Source of the DNA: Orthonyx spaldingii
Lineage: Eukaryota; Chordata; Aves; Passeriformes; Orthonychidae
DNA length: 64,000 bases
Direction: 5' to 3'
Assembly (NCBI GenBank): GCA_013397795.1
Contig: VZTJ01000242.1
Location: forward strand, 414,419 to 478,418
Part shown: positions 23,788 through 35,952 of the stretch, in pieces
Layout of the letters: each line of letters starts with the position of its first letter
Numbering within the stretch: position 1 is the stretch's first letter
Notes under the pieces: model-generated
Seen by the model: the letters and a program-made list of their open reading frames with translations, nothing else
Told to the model about the DNA's origin: nothing
The model's database searches: none
Made by a program: the position numbers and the translations under genes

Positions 23788-26700
23788 TTTCATCTGTGGC
23801 TGCTGCACTAGTGTGTGGTGATGTGCTTCCCCAGGGACTCTTGGGGCTGGCACAAGACCCACTACAGCTGCTGCCATGTGTCATGGCTCCCAGACCTGTT
23901 AGTGACCCACAGGCATTTTGCACCTCTTGAGTCCCTGCTGGGCACACCCGCCCAGGACTCAGCCAGGGCAGTCCCGTGAGAGGCACTCGCCTGTTCCCCT
24001 GCATGTCCTCTCTCCTGTGTACAGGTGTTGCATTAAGAGTATAGGCATGTGGCAGAAGAGAAACTCTGGCATTCCAGCTGGTCCTGGGAGATCAAAGGGG
24101 CTGGGTGCATCTAGGCTTCATTTCTGATAGTAAACAATGAGGCACTGTAAGTCTGGTCATGTTCAGTGAGATCTCAGGTGCAGAGATAGTGTGGGTTACA
24201 CCAGAAATCCGGCCACATTAGTGATCCCAGATCCACAAATAGTGCGGTTCATTAATTGAATGCTCTAAGTCTGGTCGAGCTCAATAAGAACTTTCACAAA
24301 TACAGGTGTGTTCCTGCTCTGCCCAGAGCTGGTCTATGATGGAAGCGTCTTCCTGGGGGAGTGAGGGAAAGCAGGCAGCCACATATGGCCTGGCTTTCTC
24401 ACCTCTGTCCTGTAACAGGAACAGCCTATTAACTATTTTTGGCTTGTGAAGAGCAGATCCTGCACAGATCTTTTGGGGAAATTGGTAAGCTAATGGTTTT
24501 TGAGACCAAGGTCATGTGTAGAAGACACCATCAGTATCTCTTACTGACTAGTGACTATAGATGGGCTATAAGAATACTAAACATGCTTCTGTTAAGTCTC
24601 CCCTGATCTAACTACATAGTGTTTTGACAGGACTTCTGTTTCTAGATAACTCTGCAATAGAAAGTAATCAATAGTAGCTAAAATTTGGTTATTCCTCACC
24701 CACATAATGCTTTTGTTTTGCACTTCTGCTCATTTGATCAGGTCTGGAGATAATCACTGACTGTCACTCTTCCTCTTATCATTGACATTATTGTCAAGAG
24801 TTGGACTGAGTTTGCATAACCATTTCTGTAAACCATGATTTTCAAAGGAGGTGCTATATGGAGTACATCCAAGGGCCAACACTTATTCTTAAAAGAAAAG
24901 GTATTTTCAAAGCCGAAGCTGTGGTGTAAACCTGCCTGATCTGACCCATTCACAGGACCAAGTCCAACTTCCTTCACCAAAATATTTCTGTTTCTTCTTC
25001 TTTGTTAGGTTAACCTCAAGTAAAATTCTAAACTAAAACTGTTATTTGGCTGCATGTAGCTCTACATCCACAGGAGGGGGCACTTGAATAAAATTTTGAG
25101 CGGTTTGCCAAATACCTCTCTTTTCATACCTCCTTTTGTGCACAGTGCTTCTTTGTGTTGGGGAGAAGGGGAAGAACGAAAAGATGATGAAGGTGCATGG
25201 AAACTAAATAGCCCATCAAGTCTTGAAGTATATTGCTGAGCTCTTCTAATAGGTGGATCTTGCACTGTTACTGTCATGCTGTGCTTCAAATCAACAAATA
25301 CAATACACACACAAAAAGTAATCCATCAAAATAAATAAAACACTGAGTCATATTTTCTCCTGGTCTGAAAATTTTGTTCTCTGCTTCAGTAGGCAATATG
25401 GCATTTTACAAGGAAACCTTTGTTTCATGTTTAACATCCATGCACCGGCATCTAAATGGTTGAACTAGACTAAAATGCAAACTGCTAGTGCTTCAGCAGA
25501 CTGAAAGATCTATAGTTCTCAGTCTGGTGCAGAGAAACTGTACTGCAGTTTCCCATCAGCTTTGTTTAAAAAGAGATTTGTTTCCCATAGCTGCCTGGAG
25601 TACACGCATGCTTCCTGAAAGGAGCAGTAAGTGAAGGAAATCATATTTCCACATGTATTACCAGTAGTCTGCGCTGCAGCTGTACTGATGTGTCAGACCT
25701 TTTTTGAGGGACTAGGGCTTAGCTAAGCATTAGAAAAATAGATGTGTAGCTCTATTAGACCATATTTCTTGTTCTTTGCCCCTCTCTAAGGGCTCTCTGG
25801 TCTTTTATGATTGACAAGGTGCAGCACTTGGGAAGAACTGATTTCTAGCTCCTGTGGACTTAAAGATTTTGAAAGTTTAAACTACGAAAGAAGCAGATAT
25901 AAGTTTAAATGCCAGCAGGACTGAGACTTGCTTCCACCAGTGGAGTCAATAGAAGGTTTTTATATATATTTCCCCTTCCTTCTTCCGCTCTTGCTTTTGT
26001 TCAGTTTAAATCTAAACTCTGGATATGGACATTGTTGCACAGGACTGGAGACAAGGCTGTCTTAAATGGAGCATCAGGCTGATACATGGAACCCCAGTGA
26101 AGTTGTCTCAGCAGAGATTCCACTACTGCTCATAGATCTAAAGTTTCTCCTGAGCCAGAACAGATTCCTTCAATCTGGATGGGGACAATGAAGAGCTGAC
26201 CTTTGATTTCAGTACTCAGATTGTAACACTGAGGAGATGGGAACATTAGAGAGGAGGTCTGATATAACTAGCAAAACTTCTTGCTTTTTCCTTTCCTATT
26301 GTCCAGTGGTAGCAGGTGTGACTCTCACTGTCCTCCAGGGGCCATATAATAGTCATAAACCATAGTTTGAAAACAAGACCTGTAACAAGAGTTCTTAGGC
26401 ATGGCAGGGTCCCAGAACAGGAAAGAAAAGAGAGGAAGTGGTGAGAATCCTCTATTAAATTTGTCACATCAACCCTATTCTTGCTAGTGACATATCCATA
26501 ATCAATTAAGTTAATTATGTTGCTGCTGCCCATGTTATGAACTCCATGCAGGAGAAGAGACATGTGGCTGGGTTGCTTGTGTGTTACTTTCCTCCTCCCC
26601 CCTTGCTTTTATCTTCTCTTGTGATACCATGGGTTGCATTTTAAAGCCTCCCAGCATTGGCATAACTGCACTCTCTGACAGCTGCAATCAAATTCTGATT

Positions 26701-29171
26701 TGCCTAACTGCTAACACTTCTACCAGTGAAATTCTGTCTGACTGCAGTAAGAACAGAATTGGAGCAGTTCAGGCTCCTCTAAAAATACCACATCAAGAGA
26801 TTGCTGTAGGAAAACACCATGATTCTCCAACTGAAGGAGTAAACACTTATTTGGGCCAAAATCAATGGATGTGGAACCTGAAGCAGGGAAGGAGACACAT
26901 TTTTTTGTTTATGTGGGTTATGGGGGAGAAAGCAGGACCAAATTTTCCTGGTCCCAGGCAGATTGGTTGAGCCTAAGCCTCATTGTTTAAAGTTATGCCA
27001 AATGCCATTCTGTCGATGTCTTTGATTTCTCACAAGACATTTCATCCTGCTTCAAAGCCCTTGACTATTTGAGAACTATTCAAGGTCAGCTACCGCCCCA
27101 CTTCATATTGCTGCTTTTCAGAGAAGGCATCTGCAGAACTGTGGCTACTTAGTGTATCTGTGACAAAGCTGGGACAATTTTCTTTGATTCTTTTTCTTTC
27201 TTGAGAGAGACAGCTGCTTGGCTCCACTGACAGCAATGCAATTTTAAATTCCTGAGACTCCAACTAAAATCTAGATCTGTTTCCAAAACACTATTTAAGG
27301 ACACATCAGGGGATAAAGGGTTTGAGTTTACTGTCATGAATATAAAGCTTATCTCCTTATTTGTGGCCACAGACAAGCCTTTCTGTCTTGCAGGGTAAAA
27401 GAGTGCTCATTCAACAAAATGGAGACTGCAACTAGTGCTTTTCCCTTTGTGAGATGTCTAGATTTCAGGGGTTGGCAGTGGTGAGAGATAAATATACTAT
27501 CAGGAGTGGTGACCTAATAAAACAGCTGGCAAACTTTCTGTGTCAAATCTGCCTTGTGTCCTGCTCACTTTTTTTCTCTGAGACACTTAGGACTTGATGT
27601 TCCCAAATGTGTGCCATCTCTTTCCATGTCAGACAGCCCAATATGCAAAATTGCTACTTGCTATTTTGATTCAATATTACTTGAGAAGTAGGCCTGGTAG
27701 TACTTTTTGTCTTATGAGTATTCACTACTGGGATCTGCCAAAAAAAGGAGATGAGGCTGTGAACTGTAGCAATTCAGAAATAGGCTCTGCCTCAGCTCTG
27801 CCTAAGCTTGCTCTGCCAAAGCTTTCAACGTCAGTTCGACTCCTCGTCTCTTGATGGTTATTCCAGTGGACTTCTGGTGAGCTCAGAATAATTAAGCTAA
27901 ATCTTCAGTTTTCTGAGAGCAACCATCCTATCTCTCCTTCTTCTGAGTTGTGTGTGGGTATAGACCTGAATCCAGTCTTCACCAAGAGACTGGAAAACAG
28001 CCATCTCTATGGGTACCAGCAAAATGTCACTCAGTAACTGCAGCTGATGCACCACTAATTGCCAAAAGCAGATGCACAGCAATTGGGGGTGTCAAAGCTA
28101 CTGAGATGCTCACAGATCTCAGTGCACAGCTGGACTCAAAGAGCACGATTTTAATGTTGAATTCAAAGAAAGGTTCTTATGTAAAGCAAGTACTAGGCAT
28201 CTGCAACTGCTCAGCATCATGCATGGTGTTCAAGCCGATCAGGGCCATGTTCTGGCCATAAGGAAATTTAGTTTGATTGAGTTATGATCACTGACACAGG
28301 GCTCTTTGAATCTGTTTAAAACCTAATCTTTAAAAATAGACATATTCAGGGATGAAAAGTTCATGGACCATAAAGAAAGAAGATGCTTTCTCTGGTTGAG
28401 GAGGTCTGAGCCCATGACAACCAGAAGCTGAGATAGAGTGGGAGAAAATCTGTCACTTGCTTGCTGTGACATTGGTCTTTCCCTCCATGCTGTTATCAAA
28501 AAGTACCCTCAGTTACAGGGGCCTTTGCTCTTGGTACTATAGCTGCCAGTTTTCACTGCTGTGAGTGCAGGTGCTTCTGAACAAGGCAACTGAGGGCCAA
28601 GGCTTCAGACACACTTGCCTTAGTTCATACACCTTTGTACTAAAAGAGAGGACATTTGATTAGCTTTTCATCTTCATCCTGGGGGCAAACACAATATTAT
28701 ACAGGGAAGCTTAGTCTGAAATACACTTTTCTTCTGAGGAAATTTCAGCATCTCTGCAGTTCTGAGACTGTCACATTCTCAAATGCAAAGAACAGAGAGA
28801 CTTCAAACCCAGAAACAAAACATTTCAGCAGCTTTCTCTATTTCACACCCTCATTTCCCATCACTGTTTTATTGAATTCTCCCTTAAGCCAGCAGTGATG
28901 GCACTGAAGACTACCAGGAAAAGCTTGGAGAGAAATGGAATGCCTCATAGTGGATGGAGGAAAACAGAGCCGAGCGTTTCTGTAATGAAAGTTGAGCAGA
29001 CTAATTTTGCTGCTTAACACAGATTGTGTGTTGGTTCCCCAGAAGAAAATAGAAATTAATACTTAATGAAATACCCTTTCTTGCCACTTGGTTCCTCAAG
29101 GGCACTCAGGCTTAGATCTTCCATTATCCTTTTTCTGGAAGGCAGCCTACAACACAAAGGTTAAGAAAAAG
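23788..29171. other. No recognisable gene or element
   Basis: Open frames reach 129 codons (26581-26970, plus) with no recognisable family. An AATAAA-like site near 27514 is not linked to any convincing LTR ends. Nothing else stands out. Confidence 0.55.
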
Positions 29172-29250
29172 TATTTATTTTTTAAAATTTTTCTCTTTCT
29201 TTTTCTTTTTTTTGTTTTTGTTTTCTTTTTCTTTTTTTTTTTTTTTCCCC
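29172..29250. repeat. T-rich polypyrimidine tract
   Basis: A run of T with interspersed C and a few G, ending in CCCC. Translations across it (poly-F or poly-K/E) are artefacts. Confidence 0.85.
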
Positions 29251-29400
29251 GGGTGGGCAGATATCTGAGTTGTTTGGGGAAAACAAAAACAAACCCGCAA
29301 AAAAAGAACATTTAAAAGGAAATAGAATAGTCCCAGTGCTCCTACCACTTAGTTCCACTGTCAAGGACAAAATAAAACTGTAATTGGCTGCACTAGATAA

Positions 29401-29748
29401 ATGATTTATTCAGACATTAATTACATCTGTAAATTGGCAGATGACACCAGGTTGGGTGGGAGTGTTGAACTGTTGGAGGACAGGAAGGCGCTACAAAGGA
29501 ATCTGGACAGGCTGGATCAATGGCAAAAGGCCAAGGGTAAGAGGTTCAACATGACAAAATGCAGGTCCTGCACTCTGGTCACGACAACCCAGTGCAGTGG
29601 TACAGGCTGGGGGAAGAATGGCTCAAAGCTGCCTAGAGGAAAAGGACTTGGAGATGCTGGCTGGCACTGTCTGAACATGAGCCAGCATTGTGCCCAGGTG
29701 GCCAAGAAGGCCAATGGCATCCTGTCCTATATCAGCAATACAAAATAG
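29401..29748 (+). mobile_element. CR1 LINE fragment, ORF2 C-terminal reverse-transcriptase region
   Basis: The translation reads in CR1 ORF2 style: an LADDTRLGGSVELLEDRKAL segment that includes the reverse-transcriptase ADD active-site motif, then LQRNLDRLDQW, then the thumb-region block ending MSQHCAQVAKKANGILSYI. One frame stays open for 115 codons, though one stretch before the MSQHCAQ block looks shifted or diverged. Both the 5' part and the 3' UTR are absent, and the right end runs into an A/C-rich tract. The copy is not functional. Confidence 0.9.
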
Positions 29749-29809
29749 ACAAAAAGCCTTCTTTTTAAAATTCTCAGCAGGAAAACCTTGCTGCAACTGC
29801 CAGCCCTTA

Positions 29810-29870
29810 CATAAAAAAAACCAAACCAAAGCAAACCAAGCAACCAAACAAGAAAACCCCAAAAGAATTA
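29810..29870. repeat. A/C-rich low-complexity tract
   Basis: AAAAAAAACCAAACC-type sequence with almost no T and few G on the plus strand, immediately downstream of the CR1 fragment. It is similar in style to the tracts near 5.0 and 60.2 kb. Confidence 0.75.
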
Positions 29871-30654
29871 TTTTTTGGGGAGAGGAAGGTAGGGAGAAGA
29901 GAGCAAAGAGATTGTGGACAGCTGCCATACCTATTTCCACGTGCAAGAGACTGGGAAGAACTGAAAGATAAAATGGTTTTATTCCAAAGTGTCTGTACAA
30001 AAATAAAATGTTAATTCCTTCATTACTAAAAATATTACCACCAGTAGACAGGGCTGATACTGTCTATTTCCATGGAGACCACTGCAGTATTTTAGAGCTC
30101 TGGTTTTGTGGGCAGAGGAATATGCTGTTAAATTAACTAATACTTGAGAAGTTAGATGTAAATCTTCACTACATATTTTGGGAACTCACATAACCTTAAG
30201 GCAATGCAGCTACAAAAACATTACGATAACATCCTCTGGCCTCCAGTAGCTACTTCTTTCTCGTGATGTCAGTGACACAAATGTCCAGACACGATGTGAG
30301 TGTTCTGATGGTCTTTACCAGGGCCCTCCCCACTTTGCAATAAGGACTTATCCATCTGACGCTGCTGTGAAGAAGGGAACAACCTGATGCTGTCAACTCT
30401 GTGCAGGTTTGTTCCTTTACTACCCATGCTAGAAAGAGGAGAGTGCAACAGTGTGCTAACCTCACACAGACAATAGTCAAAGTAAAGCAGAAAGGAGGCA
30501 GAAGCAAGCCATTTTTCTGGTTTCCTTGTTCATTTCTAGGCTGTGAAATCACTATAGCAAGCATAAGATATGTATAATGCCACTCTGCCACTGCCACGTG
30601 GTTCCTAATGATTCATATGCTTACAAATATATAATGGATCTACCTCTTACCAAT
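29871..30654. other. No recognisable gene or element
   Basis: Ordinary AT-leaning sequence. The open frame at 30250-30597 (minus, 115 codons) shows no recognisable family. Confidence 0.5.
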
Positions 30655-30739
30655 TTTCCCTTCTTTCCTTCTTTCCTTCTTTCCTTCTTTCCTTCTTCCT
30701 TTCTTCCTTTCCTTCTTCCTTTCTTCCTTTCTTCCTTTC
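30655..30739. repeat. CTTT/TTCC polypyrimidine microsatellite abutting the gap
   Basis: About 85 bases consist only of C and T, in TTCC, CTTT and TTTCC units, and run directly into the assembly gap. The true array is probably longer than shown. Confidence 0.92.
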
Positions 30740-31319
30740 NNNNNNNNNNNNNNNNNNNNNNNNNNNNNNNNNNNNNNNNNNNNNNNNNNNNNNNNNNNNN
30801 NNNNNNNNNNNNNNNNNNNNNNNNNNNNNNNNNNNNNNNNNNNNNNNNNNNNNNNNNNNNNNNNNNNNNNNNNNNNNNNNNNNNNNNNNNNNNNNNNNNN
30901 NNNNNNNNNNNNNNNNNNNNNNNNNNNNNNNNNNNNNNNNNNNNNNNNNNNNNNNNNNNNNNNNNNNNNNNNNNNNNNNNNNNNNNNNNNNNNNNNNNNN
31001 NNNNNNNNNNNNNNNNNNNNNNNNNNNNNNNNNNNNNNNNNNNNNNNNNNNNNNNNNNNNNNNNNNNNNNNNNNNNNNNNNNNNNNNNNNNNNNNNNNNN
31101 NNNNNNNNNNNNNNNNNNNNNNNNNNNNNNNNNNNNNNNNNNNNNNNNNNNNNNNNNNNNNNNNNNNNNNNNNNNNNNNNNNNNNNNNNNNNNNNNNNNN
31201 NNNNNNNNNNNNNNNNNNNNNNNNNNNNNNNNNNNNNNNNNNNNNNNNNNNNNNNNNNNNNNNNNNNNNNNNNNNNNNNNNNNNNNNNNNNNNNNNNNNN
31301 NNNNNNNNNNNNNNNNNNN
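30740..31319. other. Assembly gap (580 N)
   Basis: A run of N from 30740 to 31319. Any long reading frame drawn across it is meaningless. The polypyrimidine array on the left is the probable cause of the break. The sequence resumes at 31320 with unique-looking DNA. Confidence 0.99.
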
Positions 31320-34300
31320 AATTCTGTCCGCTAACTTCCATGTGGAGCACTTTCCTTAGGGTAGTGCCTACAGAGATGAACATGATCTTGTGTAGAGGAT
31401 AAAGATCCTGAAGGACTGAGGACAACTTTAAGCCCTGGGAATGCTTGGTTCACAGATATGCCTCTCTTACCAAGAGAGTGAAAACCTCTGCCTAAGAACC
31501 AAGGTTAATGGAGTTCAGGAAGACAAGCCCTCCCTGAAGGCAGTCAGCATTTTGCATGACTGAACTGTATAAAGTTCATTACTCTTGCAAGCCTCAGCAT
31601 GAGCTGTGATCCTGTTTGCTTGGCAAGGATGAGTTTAGTCTGTCAGTACCTGCCTGTGTAAAAAAAAAGGAGTTGCACAAAAACCCATTGGCCTAAATTT
31701 GCAACCTGAAAGAGCATGTGGGAAGGAGACTGTTTACTCAGCTGTGGCATCTGATGTGAAAGTAGCTTTCAAATACCGAAAACTGGCATATTGAAGCATA
31801 GTCATGGTGTTTCTCACCAATGGATGGGTGCGTAGTATAACTTTAATATGAGTGCACCAAGGATATACAGTCTGCTTGCATTTTCCTGTGCAACTTCATC
31901 TTGTGTTACTGTTTCCAGAATCTAAAAGCCTGACTGTTATTAATTCAGGTCCTTCACTGTTGAATGTCTTGTAGATCTCCTGATAGTAGGAGTGCAGTAT
32001 AAATACTTTGTACCTACTTTCTAGCGCTAATACATTGCTTAATCAAAACATTGGCAAGTTTTGTACCTAGTGCAGTAGAACTGCACGACTCCTGAGCCCA
32101 AGTCTGAGAACATTTTAGAAGGTATATCAAAAAGACCATGCCTTTTCTTGTAAACTTTAGATTTATCATCATCTCTAATCACATATTCCATTAATATAAA
32201 TAGGAAATTTACAATGTCTTGAGTAAAATCAATGCTAAAAAAAGGGGAACTGCTGTAATTCTTGTATTCTTTCCTTGGTAATTCTATCATGTAGGCTTAG
32301 AGCAACCTACTTTTCCTGCTCTCTAAGCAGAAACTCATCAACTCTTGATCGGAAATAACATGAAAAAAAGCAATGTTTCTCTTGGTTTTCAGTCCATTCC
32401 CCAAAGTCACTTCTAAAGACCAGGAAGCCAGTAACTGAGATGTGTATTTCAGAGACCAGTAGATAACTTGGCTTGAAAGGTAATTAAAGCAGAAGCATTT
32501 TCGGTGCAGTTAGTACAGTTTCCTGCATCTAACTACCAAATCCTTGTTGATGTGCTGAAACTAGACCAGCTGAACCATAAACTGACTTAGCTGAATCAGA
32601 GAAAAACCCTTATGTACGTGGACTCTCTAAATCAGTTTCTTACTAAGTTGAGATAACCCAAGAAGTGCCTCAGGATGGTTGTTTTCACTTTCTGGAGGGC
32701 ATCTGTTTTAGTAATTTGGAAATGGATTTAAGAAGGAATACTGTTTGTACATAGAACACCACCATTCCATTCTGCCAGGTCTCACGTCATGCTCAAGCTG
32801 GTGATGTGTACTGTTTTGAAAGATGGATGAAGGGAAAGCATCATTTTCCTTACCTTCAGCTTTCCCTATGTCTGTATCTGCTTACCATGCAGGTGTAGAC
32901 AAGACACTTCTCTGGAGCTCCCTTTTTCCTCCATTACTACTCATAGTCTCTTCTCTTTTCCCAGGACTACCTGCACCATGTAAATGTTCTTGAGATCTCT
33001 CAGAGCTGCCACCTTCCTCCTGCAAGGTCAGTGCAGCTGACTGTCTTGTTTCAAGAATAGAAAGGTGAGCTGTATGACACAGAGCAAGATTTCTCCATTC
33101 CCAAAGCCCTTCACACTTATGACCAGAAGATATGACTGCCATTTACACAATGCCTGTGGTGAGAGAGGTTCCAGGGCTGGGGCATGAACTGTATCCATTT
33201 AAAAGTAGGATGGTTTCTTATGATACTCATCCCATCATGGGTGTAGATGTCCTGGCAAGAGTTAAGATGTGATGCAGGAGTTACCTAATGCTTTTGACAG
33301 ACTTTTTCAGTCTAAGGCACCAGGAATATTACCGTTATTAATGATGAATGAAGCAGACAAACATGATCTTATTCTAGCAGCAATTTGAATATGGGAGTAC
33401 TGAGCCATGTGTCCTATGATTGCCAACTACCTGTTTTGCAGTAATCACAGCAATGCTTGAACGGTGTTACAACCAGAGGTGTCAGTGCCTTTGAGCATTC
33501 ATTTCCTGCTGACATGTAATGTAATGTAATGTCCTGTCAGTAACGGATGCATAATGTGCTCATTTAGTGACAAACATTTAAGTAAACCAGTGACATTAAC
33601 TAGTGAAACAAAGCAGTTTTGAGCCGTATGCAATTTATAGTCCTGACCAGATGCTCTCTACAACCTATGTTCTGCAAAAAGTTCTGTAGGAAGGCACCAG
33701 ATAATCTCATAGGCACCTACTGCTAAGAAATCCTGTGTGTGTGTGAATTCACACAGCTTCTAAGGGAAGGTAGTTTATGTCAGTGGATTTTGTACTTAGT
33801 CTGAGCTGACTGTTTTCAGCGAAGCTTGACTGCCTACACGTCACTGGTTGACTGTCTAGTACTAACCCTGTTCCTCTGAGATGGCTTCTCAATTCAGTTC
33901 TCACTGGGCCCCTTCAAAAAGCTTCTCAATTCTGTGCAGTAAAGCAAAGAGAAGCATATGAAACAGCTGTCTTCTTGGGTCTTCTGTCTCAGAAACTAAT
34001 GACACTCTGTAGACTCAGGGTAAATTGTTCAGCTAAAAGTTAATAAGAAACACAAATAATGAATATCTTCTACAGGCACTGATAGAAACTTAGACTCTTC
34101 CATGTGAGTGAGCTACAAAAAATAGACACTTTCTGCAGTTGTTTCTTCAAACTCTGGTGATGAAATGAACCTGATTCTGACATGATATCTGTATTTGGGA
34201 AGCCTTTAGATCCTAGATTGAGAATGTTGACATTTCTTTATATATTTCTGAATAGGATATGGAGGACAGGCTTGCTTACCCATTGGTTTGAGGCAATTAC

Positions 34301-34524
34301 AGGCTCTGAACCTCACATCTCCTCTTTGTAAACTTTGGGATGCTAACGTTCCTGCTATAAACTCACAAACCGGAGTGAGTAGACTCAAAGGAATTCAAAA
34401 CCATCTAGAGGCAGAATTGTGCAGCACTAACAGGAACTGTGTTTCACTGTGCAGTGGAAAAAGGATTTTCTGGCTTGCAAATGCAAATCAATGGCTCTAC
34501 CAGGAGGAGAGGACAAGATAATCA
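31320..34524. other. No recognisable gene or element
   Basis: No recognisable gene or mobile element. A short (TAATG)3 run lies near 33518-33532. Open frames are short. Confidence 0.55.
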
Positions 34525-35115
34525 GGATCACAGAATAACAGAATCACAGAATTAGCTGAGTTAGAGGGCTCTCTCAAGGATAGTCCTGGCTCCTGTAGGA
34601 TCATCTCCAAGAGTCCAACCATATGCCTGAGAGTCTTGCCCAAATGCTGCTTGAACTCCGCCAGGCTCATGCTGTGACCACTTCCCTGGGGAGCCTGTTC
34701 CAGTGTCCAACCACCCACTAGGGGAAGAACCTTTTTCTAATATTCAGCCTAAACCTCCCCTGACACAAGGTCAGGCCATTCCCTCAGGTCCTGTCACTGG
34801 TCACCACAGAGAGGGGATCAGTGCCTGTCCCTCCTCTTCCCCTCATGAGGAAGTTGAAGACTGCAATGAGGTCTCCCTTCAGTCTCCTCTTCTACAGGCT
34901 GAACAGAACAAGTGACCTCAGCTGCTCCTAATACAGCTTCCCCTTTGGGCCCTTCACACTTTTGTTGCCCTCCTTTGGATGCTCTCTAAGAGCTTAACGG
35001 CCTTCTTATACTGTGTAACCCAAAACTGCCCTCACCACTCGAGATGAGGCCGCCCCAGTGCAGAGTGGGACAATCCCCTCCCCTGACCAGCTGGCAATGT
35101 TTAGTCTAATGCCAA
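34525..35115 (-). mobile_element. CR1 LINE, 3' portion (minus strand)
   Basis: On the plus strand the segment starts with the reversed CR1 tail, GGATCACAGAATAACAGAATCACAGAATTAG, at about 34523-34553. It continues through reversed CR1 blocks: CCAAATGCTGCTTGAACTCC near 34639, GGGGAGCCTGTTCCAGTGTC near 34689, GAGGTCTCCCTTCAGTCTCC near 34869, and TTGCCCTCCTTTGGATGCTC near 34965. It fades near 35115. The tail and 3' UTR differ from the copies at 7 and 23 kb, so this is another CR1 subfamily. It is truncated and has no open ORF2. Confidence 0.92.
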
Positions 35116-35496
35116 CAGCTTAGGGAATTTACAATTTTCTCGGCTGGTGTCCTCCACTTTACTCACTTTACTTGGCTTGCCTTATTCTTGTTTGCAAGCT
35201 ATAGTTGGATTAGGGTTTAAGTGACTCAGTTACTGCTTTGGTGTCTTGCTTATGCACCTGTGAGGACCAGTCTGCCTGCCAGAGCTACTTGCAGATGCCC
35301 TTAGTCCTGCTTTTCCTCAAAAACTGGATGCTGTGTGAGCTGAAGGCCAAAGCACACCACTACACAGGTTACCACTTGACACAGTAATGTCCAAACTGTA
35401 CTTTTCTTGTTGGAGGGTCAAAAAGTGCCCATCCATGAAACAAATCCATTTTTAGATGTTCTTCTGGCTTGGTCACTCAGGTCATGATAGCATGTC

Positions 35497-35585
35497 GGTG
35501 GAGCTGGAGTATAATCCTGGAGTCTTCTGGAGCTCCACCACCACAGATTTGCTGTGTGCCAGGTTAACCCAGTGTCACTGGGTTA
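35497..35585. repeat. Two adjacent inverted repeats
   Basis: GGTGGAGCT at 35497-35505 pairs perfectly with AGCTCCACC at 35531-35539. TAACCCAGTG at 35565-35574 pairs perfectly with CACTGGGTTA at 35576-35585 around a single T. I could not place them in a known element. They may be part of an old LTR or DNA transposon, or coincidence. Confidence 0.6.
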
Positions 35586-35895
35586 TGTCTGGGATGCAGT
35601 GCACAAAGCCAGGTCCCTACCTGCTTAGCAGCTACTGAGTGTCCCGCTGGTTCCTGCCTTTTCCTGCTCTGCACCTTTTCTTCAGAGCTGTCCCTTTTCT
35701 GCCAAACCTCTACATGCTGATTGGCTAAGTGGGAACAAAGGAAAACAGGGTGTAACTCAGATTTGTCCTCACTACCCTGCCTCCTTCAGTGCCAGAGAGG
35801 AGATAAACTGAGTCTCAATACCCTAAGGCTGGTCCACAATACCTTACAGCATCTAATGGGTTTTAACACCTTCAGGAAACAAGTTTTTAAACCAA

Positions 35896-35952
35896 ATGTC
35901 TATACAATAACTAACTTAATTTGTTATACAATATGTCTATACAATAACTAAC
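35896..35952 (+). repeat. 20-bp direct repeat, 37-bp period
   Basis: ATGTCTATACAATAACTAAC occurs at 35896-35915 and again at 35933-35952, identical in both copies. The 17 bases between are AT-rich and include a related TTATACAATAT piece, so this looks like a degraded tandem array. Confidence 0.8.

Noticed and set aside
27470..27560. Possible LTR 3' end around the CCTAATAAAACAGC sequence
   Set aside because: No matching TG start, no target duplication and no promoter arrangement were found.
30577..31425. Long open frames (about 260 codons) on both strands
   Set aside because: Both run through the 580-base N gap and a polypyrimidine repeat, so they are artefacts of undefined bases.
33518..33532. 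Short (TAATG)3 run considered as a microsatellite
   Set aside because: Only three units, which is too short to call an array.
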